From Dryococelus australis (Eukaryota; Arthropoda; Insecta; Phasmatodea; Phasmatidae), in the NCBI GenBank assembly GCA_029891345.1, contig CM057009.1:301545466-301609465 (forward strand): a DNA stretch of 64,000 bases, written 5' to 3'. Of the stretch, positions 57,690-64,000 are shown piece after piece; position 1 is the first letter of the stretch; each line of letters opens with the position of its first letter. Position numbers and translations under genes: made by a program. The notes below the pieces were generated by a model that was not told where the DNA came from, made no database searches, and saw nothing but the letters and a program-made list of their open reading frames with translations.

Positions 57690-59440
57690 TAATTCTTTTT
57701 GATATATATCACTTTTAACAGTCAACCTGCCAATAATGCTCCCTAGCCCAAACGAACGAGAGAGCAGCGAAAAACAAGTTCAGTTGAAAACGGATTCGTT
57801 AGTGAAGTTATATTAAACGCCACAAATTACGGTGATTTATTTATGTATTTAAAAAAAATAGATGTCTATGTAGGACGCATCAAGAAGGGTACAGTATTAT
57901 GCTGCTCGCCTGAAAATGTTCACAACCAACATGGCCTGTCCGAGTCGTTACTCAGAGCAATGCATAACATTCGGATAAGTAGCTAAGGAACACGGCTTCA
58001 TTGCACTGCACATAAATTTTAAAAATTAACGTTACCGTGTGTAATACGGCGTACACGCTTTAAAAATTCTCATCCACAGAAACGAAGCAAGAAGGCTAAC
58101 TTAACTTTGATTGCAATTACTCAGTTTTGTATCTGCAGAAAATGCACTGCTGTACCTGACCTTAATGTCATATTTGATTCGCGCGCCGACCTAAGGTACG
58201 AGAGGTTCTGGGCTCTAGTCTCGGGGTAAAGCATGGAAATAAGTTTGCTTTGGCTTCGTCATTTCTGTAAGTATAAGTTGCTCAAGTTGGGAAACTGTCA
58301 TGGTTTCCTATAAGCTGCTTGCTTAGATGTGGTTGTTAGCGAATTTTTCTATACTGAAACTTCAGTCAGTGAAGTTTTTTCTATTTTTTAACATTTTAAA
58401 AGCAATACAGCAATATGCAAGAAGACTCAACTCACATAAAATATAAAATAATTAATAATTCCAAGAGTCTCTTTGCTATGTGTATTAACATATGGCCATA
58501 ATGATCTCCGCCACGAAATATCAGTTATTTTTGCTAAATAGGTCTACCTATTAACTTACTGTTTTGCAGTGAGCGCCCTTGTACTTACCACAGCCACTTA
58601 ATTCCTACTCAGTAATTACAAACATTTTATCAAAATGCCTGTCACTATACAAAGTTGACAAGAATCCATGTACCAAACTCCAGAAGGCGATTCCTTATGA
58701 AAAATAAGTTGGGGTATACATTGACCAACACAATCGTGTGGTGGATATTAAGGGAGGTACGCGGTGTTGAAAATAAAAGTATGAAGATCGTAAAAAATAC
58801 TAGGACGTACTTGAAATAGAGTGACGAAAATCAAAATCATTTTTCAAGAAACGGAGATTGTACATATGTTAAAATGTAGTTGGTCAAATCGTCACCCTTA
58901 ATTGCTTAAGTAGGCATAGTCACCCTATTTCTGCAGGCAACTTTGTAACACTAGGCGGTAATGAAACATTTGAAGCATATTATTCCTCATTATGGTAAAG
59001 TGACGACAAATGGTCCTCTAGTCCGAACTCGCCCCGGTTAACAGTTTTCGAACAAGAGCCACTCAAAATATTGATGTGCGGTATAGCCCTACGGGGGTAG
59101 GCAACATTGCTACCAGCCGCGCCATGCAATTTGCTAAAGAAACGGGCGAGGATATAAACGGCGCATACGTGGAGGTGAACTTGGCTGCTGGCAAATCAGT
59201 ATGTGCCTGCAACAGGTTGTGGAAGAAGGGAAGCTTTATGCGCGTGGAGCTAGCAAACATGCGCTTCATGTACGGAGCAGCTCATACGAATGCAAGGCAA
59301 ACAGTGGAGCTCTACCGGCTGCGCCATCCAGCCCAACCTCAACCCTCTAGTGCGACATTTGCACGGCTGCATCAGAGGTAGCGGAATGAAGGCTCAACAG
59401 TAGTGAGGTGGCTGAATGCAGGAGCACCACGTACTAGGTA
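57690..59440. other. Non-coding stretch
   Basis: No gene is called. A 101-codon plus-strand frame at 59076-59381 is GC-richer (GDDI-like region absent; contains EVNLAAGKSVCACNRLWKK) but has no recognised domain. A frame on the opposite strand covers the same DNA. Left unassigned. Confidence 0.4.
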
Positions 59441-59442
59441 TA

Positions 59443-59676
59443 GACTGTTCACGATAAAGTGAGCACTTTTTAAGGCCCTCCCAACAGGCATTAACCACTA
59501 ATAAATATATATTATTGTAGCCTCAGGCATTACATTTTGAGGGTGGTGAAATGTATACACTCTGTTTATTGCTCACATTGCAATGCTTATATTAGAAAGC
59601 AGCAGGAAGATGGAAATTGGTTGAAAGGAAAAATTTAGATGGGCCTTAAAAAGTGCTCGCTTTACCGTGAACAGCC
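59443..59676. mobile_element. 234-bp MITE with TATA target duplications
   Basis: Terminal inverted repeats of about 34 bp: the left end 'gactgttcacgataaagtga' then 'gcactttttaaggc', the right end their complement with three or so mismatches. TATA lies on both sides (59439-59442 and 59677-59680). It has no coding capacity. It is the same TIR family as the pair flanking the Polinton at 29608 and 53105. Confidence 0.85.
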
Positions 59677-59680
59677 TATA

Positions 59681-60100
59681 AACGGCGGCATTTGTCGAGG
59701 ACGTGCTTTGCCGTACTACATACTACGTACACACGTGTCTTATATTTCTCCTATTTGCACTCCGTTTCTTATTTTCACTACATTCACATAGAGTAGCGCG
59801 GATGGCCTATCCTCGCAGGGCTGAAACTTCGAAATTCTGAGTACCGTTTCCTTGAAAACGGACTACCAGAGTGAGTTCGGGCTAGAGGACATTTTGTCAC
59901 CATGTTGACATGGTTAGAAAAAATTTGCCTCAAATTTTTCATTACCGCCTAGTGATTCAAAGTTACCCGCGAAAAAAGGATGACTACCCCTATCCATTTA
60001 AGTATTTACAGGGAGGGGGAGGGCGGTGTGGCCAAAATTTCAAGAGATTTACAATAACCCGTTTCTTGAAACACGATTCCGATTTACGTCGCTCCACCTC
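59681..60100. other. Non-coding stretch
   Basis: Nothing recognised; short frames only. Confidence 0.35.
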
Positions 60101-60104
60101 AAGT

Positions 60105-60860
60105 ACTTCCTGAATAGTGGTGTTATGGCGAGTCCGGGACAATGTGTAGGTATTCAATTGGGCGGCTGTGTGTCTGTGGCTGGCGGTCTTCGGCTCGACT
60201 CGGACAAGCTCGGTAGTCTTCGGGTCGTCTAAGGGGGGTGCTTGGAAGCCTTCCACTAGGGATTGTCGAATGTACCCGAAGGTACTCAGTAGCTATGCTC
60301 ACTGATTCCTCAAGCATTTGTGTCTCTTTTTGGTAGCCATATTGGTTTTACATACGTAAAGTATGTAAAATCGAAAATCTGTTTTTATTGTGCGATTTCA
60401 TCAATTATTTTTTCAAAGTATTAAAAATAAAACATTTTTTTTATTTGTACCGATATAATACGTATGGAGTGTTGAAGAAACGTGTAAAAGTCTCATTTAG
60501 TTACTACATTTCTGGCATATTCTCTTGAAATCTAGTTATTATTTGATGTTGGAATCTGTAAATTACTCACTGCCTAGACTGTTAAGTAGGCATGAATATG
60601 TTACTCAGTTTTTTAATTACAAAACAATTTAAATCGCTTAATAAATACAGATTTTCGAGTTGACAAACTCTATGCCTCGAAAACCAATATGACTAGTGGA
60701 AACATACACAAGTGCTCCCTCCCTGAGTTGACCTGAAGACTTCCGAGCTCGTCCGAGTCGAGCTGAAGATCGCCAGCCGCAGCCACGCAGCCACCAGTTT
60801 CAATATCTACGTTGCCGCAGACTCGCGCTAACACCACTACTTCCCTCGCATTTCAACATT
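60105..60860. mobile_element. ~750-bp foldback element
   Basis: The left arm (about 60105-60415) matches the reverse complement of the right arm (about 60600-60860). Shared landmarks are 'atagtggtgtta', 'ctggcggtcttcggctcgac' against 'ctggcgatcttcagctcgac', 'catattggtttt' and 'tcgaaaatctgt'. The arms are about 250-300 bp with several indels around a ~180-bp AT-rich centre. The outermost ends and any target duplication are unclear. No coding capacity; non-autonomous, class not determined. Confidence 0.75.
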
Positions 60861-62430
60861 CGTGCACTTCAAACTTTGATGTGCATTGTCGCGCGCACCT
60901 TCCTTGATGTTCACCACACGACAGCGCTCGCCATAAGGAATCACCTCCCAGAGTTTAGCACATCAATTCTAGTCAACGTTGTATGTAATTTCATCGTCCC
61001 AATGTTTGTTGCTCGAGGAAAATGCCCGCGTTCTTCCATTTCGACGGGTTAGTGCCAGCCTCTGCTCTACACACCGAACTCGCGAGGCACTGTCACGTCA
61101 CACATCGTTGCTCGACGACATGCACTAGGCTCTAATGGCCGTTCAAGACTCCGGACACCGGGGCACACCGCTGGGGCTACACTGTTTAGAAACACACCAG
61201 GGGACGGGCTAAGCCACCGTCGGTTAAGCAGGTAACCGTACGAATCAGTTTCTCTGGTACAATGTCTGTCGTCTGGGAACACCGGCACGTGCTCACTCGC
61301 ACACCCCGTCCTGCAGTTGCACTGGAAATATTGTGACTTAAAATTAAGACTTAAGATGTAAGAATTAAGATTTAAGACGTAAGATGTAAGTTGTAAGATG
61401 TAAGGCTTACGGCTTAAGAGTATGTGACAAATGGGGAGGCCTATATTATCTTGTGTACGATAATTATGGTACATCCGAACTCGACTTTTATGGTATACAC
61501 GAACTTTAACACTGTGGGGTTCAAAAAACCCAAAAAGTGGGGGGGGGGGGGGGAGACGGCAACCATATCTCGCCCCCATTCCACGTGAGTCATTATCGAT
61601 CCCCCCTAGGTCCGTTCCCCCCACCCGGACCGTTTGGGCGTAGTCTAAATTATTAGACGCCGCAAACTTTCGTTCTTCAATATAGTATATATCTTGGAAA
61701 GTGCAGGTTAAAAATTTATCCAAGCATCTTCGTAAAATTACATACACTTCGTTCGTTTTTAAAATACATACTTCCCGAACAATGCCAAAACTTTCAGTGA
61801 AATTCACGAAAACTCTGTTACTAGGACTTCGTAAATTTACAGCTTATAAAGAGAGATTACCGAAAAAAAAAAAGTTTAGATTTCGTTACGTGGGCGTTTA
61901 CCAATGTATAAAAAGAAATTTTAAAAATAAAATTTTTTTTTCGAAAGAGATTTGAACATGAGTCATGAAATTTATCGGTGGTGCCTTATCACTCTGTTAA
62001 TACATTCAGACGCAATAAAGTAGCTTCGTATTATCAGGTTATTGAAATACCTATAGTAAATTATTAAACTATTTCAACTTTTAGTAATGTTAGAGCGTTT
62101 GTTGTTGCACGTGCTATTTTTTCATGTTTAAATTAGTAGTATTGTTTAGCGCGAATAACCTAACTGCTTCACGAACAGTAATTTTCTAGTTACAGCGGCG
62201 AAGAATGCTTCGTGTATCCTCGGCATTGTTCGCTCCCGAGAACCGAAGCTGCTGGAAATACGGAGAAGGTTCCGTATTTTGTACGAGCGGGAGTTCAGTT
62301 CTGTATTTTGTCATTAGAGAGCGCGTTTCCATATAATAATTGCATATGTCCTTAAAAAAAATTCCGCAAGGGTGCGGTAATTTACAAGAGTGTACGTGAA
62401 GCGAAATGGCTACTAATTCGTTGACACTTC
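60861..62430. other. Non-coding stretch with poly-G tract
   Basis: A 15-G run lies at 61539-61553. A short 'taagatttaagacgtaagat' type simple repeat occurs at about 61340-61420. A 246-codon minus-strand frame at 61067-61807 crosses both of these low-complexity stretches and has no recognised domain, so it is not called. A B-box-like 'catgttcaaatctct' on the minus strand near 61950 might mark another SINE. Confidence 0.4.
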
Positions 62431-62439
62431 AGCGGCCTT

Positions 62440-62960
62440 TCCACTACGTCGTAACATACGTCACAGTTTGAGTGTCTGCCTGTGGAGAACTCTGGTTTGG
62501 TGACTCGCCAGGCATGCCCCGGGGGCGATCCTCCCCGCCCGTGAGCCGGGAGATCAAAGAGGCCGGCCCAGCAACAGGCTTTCGTTGTTGGTAGGGACGG
62601 ACGGCGCAAACAAGCTGGCCGCGCAACGTCGCGCGAACGCGTGCTGGTGGAATAGGCCGCTTTCCAGCAGGCGGGAGTGACGTCAGCCTCGCACGCGACA
62701 CGGGCCGATCTGCTCCGCGAGCATCTTGGAGAGGGACTGGCAGTGGCGACATAGCCCGTGAAGGTGTTACGGGAAAGGGGCGAGAGGGGTGCTGAGCTGA
62801 ACCGGGTTGCACGGTGACGCGGCCGCGCGTAAAACAGGGCGCCGCTCACTTGTTCGGCTCTTCTCGGCTCGGCTCGGCTCTGATCGGAACCGGCAACTTC
62901 CGCGCACTTGATCAGACCACATCGCCGTCTTTCAATCCCTACTCCCTACGCTTGAGTCCG
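62440..62960. promoter_or_regulatory. CpG-rich block, possible promoter or GC-rich repeat
   Basis: A dense CpG block of about 450 bp in AT-rich DNA, with 'ctcggctcggctcggctctg' at 62863-62882. Two overlapping minus-strand frames (155 and 122 codons) have Arg/Pro/Ala-rich composition typical of GC-rich non-coding DNA. It could be a host promoter island or part of a hAT-like non-autonomous element, because the inverted counterpart 'cgagccgagccgagcag' lies at 63671. Confidence 0.3.
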
Positions 62961-63259
62961 TTGATATGCTCACGACACAAGTAGGCTGGTATATAAAAGT
63001 GAGCATTTTTCCTACGAAGAAGGTTTTCAGATTACAGTTGCGTGTAGCGAGATACAGAAACGATTAGCAAGATTCTGGATTCATAATATATTTTAATAAC
63101 TATTAATTTTGTACCTTCAGGGATCTCAGAAGATACAAGAACTCATAGTAACGATGTAATACTATAATATGTTGTTTTGTAGGTCCATTGTTAAAGATTA
63201 ATATAGGCCTATTTACAATGCATGTCAGTGGTTTCTTATATTACAAATTTTACTACGGA

Positions 63260-63428
<169 letters not shown>

Positions 63429-63439
63429 GAGAGCCTATG

Positions 63440-64000
63440 CACATACACACTTACATGTTGTCATTGATACTTTTCAATATATAAGTGTGACACTTTTTCC
63501 ATCCAGACAGATCGGAGCTTCAGAACTTTTTGCTCTGGACATCAACCCAGCGAGTTCTGTTCGGAGCTGACGGCAGAAAGCCGAGGCTAGCCGAGTTGGG
63601 CATTGGAAGTGCGCGGGCTGCTACGTGAAAACGTGCTTTTTTAAATTTTATTTTTCCGAAACGTCCGTTCCGAGCCGAGCCGAGCAGATCCGACCTGAAC
63701 AAACGTGCGCTCTCCTTGACACTGCCCCCTCCAAGTCCATTAGTCCCGAACATAATCTGCAACATTCGGGACTCTTCTTAGAAAGCCTGTGTGTGGTGAC
63801 GGAAGGTCACTTGGCCTGCCCCTCCCGCAACATCCCCCCCCCCCCGGTCAGGCCCAAATCCACCCAAAAACCGGCCACACTGTGAGCCAACACTGTCAGG
63901 TCCCTACATTCGGGACAAACGGCCGTCCCGAATGGCCCTCTAAAATATTCCGGACACGGCCTTGAAAATCGGGACGTCTGGTCACCTCACACTGGCTGTC
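63440..64000. other. GC-richer non-coding stretch
   Basis: Contains 'cgagccgagccgagcag' at 63671, inverted relative to 62863, and a 14-C run at about 63833-63846. The repeated words 'tcgggac' and 'cccgaat' at 63745, 63900, 63930 and 63970 suggest the end of another dispersed element cut by the window edge. No gene is seen. Confidence 0.35.

Noticed and set aside
61067-61807. 246-codon minus-strand open frame
   Set aside because: It crosses a poly-G tract and a simple 'taagat' repeat, has no recognisable domain, and its length follows from low stop density in these low-complexity parts.
62382-62849. 155-codon minus-strand frame in CpG-rich DNA
   Set aside because: Arg/Pro/Ser-rich composition and an overlapping second frame are typical of GC-rich non-coding DNA; no domain is seen.
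62990-63010. Third copy of the 59-kb MITE terminus ('tataaaagtgagcattttt')
   Set aside because: Only about 18 bases match and no inverted partner lies nearby; probably chance.

Overview
The window is eukaryotic, repeat-rich, mostly AT-rich DNA, most likely from an arthropod (probably an insect with a large genome). This is inferred from the mobile-element set: a Polinton/Maverick, a Jockey-type ORF1 with PRE_C2HC-like and zinc-knuckle regions, a Mutator-like transposase fragment, a Tc1-type transposase, several tRNA-derived SINE heads, MITEs, a ~119-bp satellite and long microsatellites. I see no complete host gene, no intact tRNA or rRNA, and nothing prokaryotic. One GC-rich reading frame near 55.5 kb might be a host exon.

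The centrepiece is a Polinton/Maverick (adintovirus-like) element at about 29808-52882. It starts AG and ends CT, carries terminal inverted repeats (TIRs) of about 800 bp (left) and 711 bp (right), and is flanked by a near-perfect 6-bp target duplication (CTTTTC / CTTTCC). From left to right on the minus strand it holds a DDE integrase with chromodomain, a DUF8207-like protein, a coiled-coil or fibre-like protein, and an FtsK/HerA-type packaging ATPase. After a 136-bp divergent promoter the plus strand holds a PLA2-domain minor virion protein, an adenain-type cysteine protease, a penton-like minor capsid protein, a small basic ORF and the first part of the double-jelly-roll major capsid protein. 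Protein-primed DNA polymerase B (PolB) follows further right. Together these supply replication (PolB), integration (integrase), capsid building (MCP, penton, PLA2 protein), maturation (protease) and genome packaging (ATPase). Nearly every gene has stops or frameshifts, so the copy is dead.

The element is not simple. The major capsid gene stops at ~36534 in a 38-bp tandem repeat, followed by ~8 kb of non-Polinton DNA: SINE heads, a ~2.4-kb array of ~118-bp satellite, a dead Tc1 transposase and microsatellites. Between PolB and the right TIR lie a diverged duplication, a 1.6-kb 21-bp minisatellite with higher-order structure, and an antisense fragment resembling part of the PolB N-terminal region. 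The Polinton itself sits between two TIRs of a smaller MITE family, of which an uninterrupted 234-bp copy with TATA target duplications lies at 59443-59676.

The left flank (1-29.6 kb) holds a Mutator-like transposase fragment at 1.7-2.3 kb, SINE copies at 4.2 and 4.7 kb, a ~119-bp satellite array at 15.1-16.0 kb that appears homologous, in opposite orientation, to the array inside the Polinton, and a Jockey-like ORF1 at 17-18.6 kb without its ORF2. The right flank (53-64 kb) holds two tRNA-derived SINE heads, a 388-bp palindromic MITE between TTAA sites, the 234-bp MITE, a ~750-bp foldback element, a GC-rich block and long (AC)n/(TA)n tracts. All functional calls are from reading motifs by eye; no database search was run.
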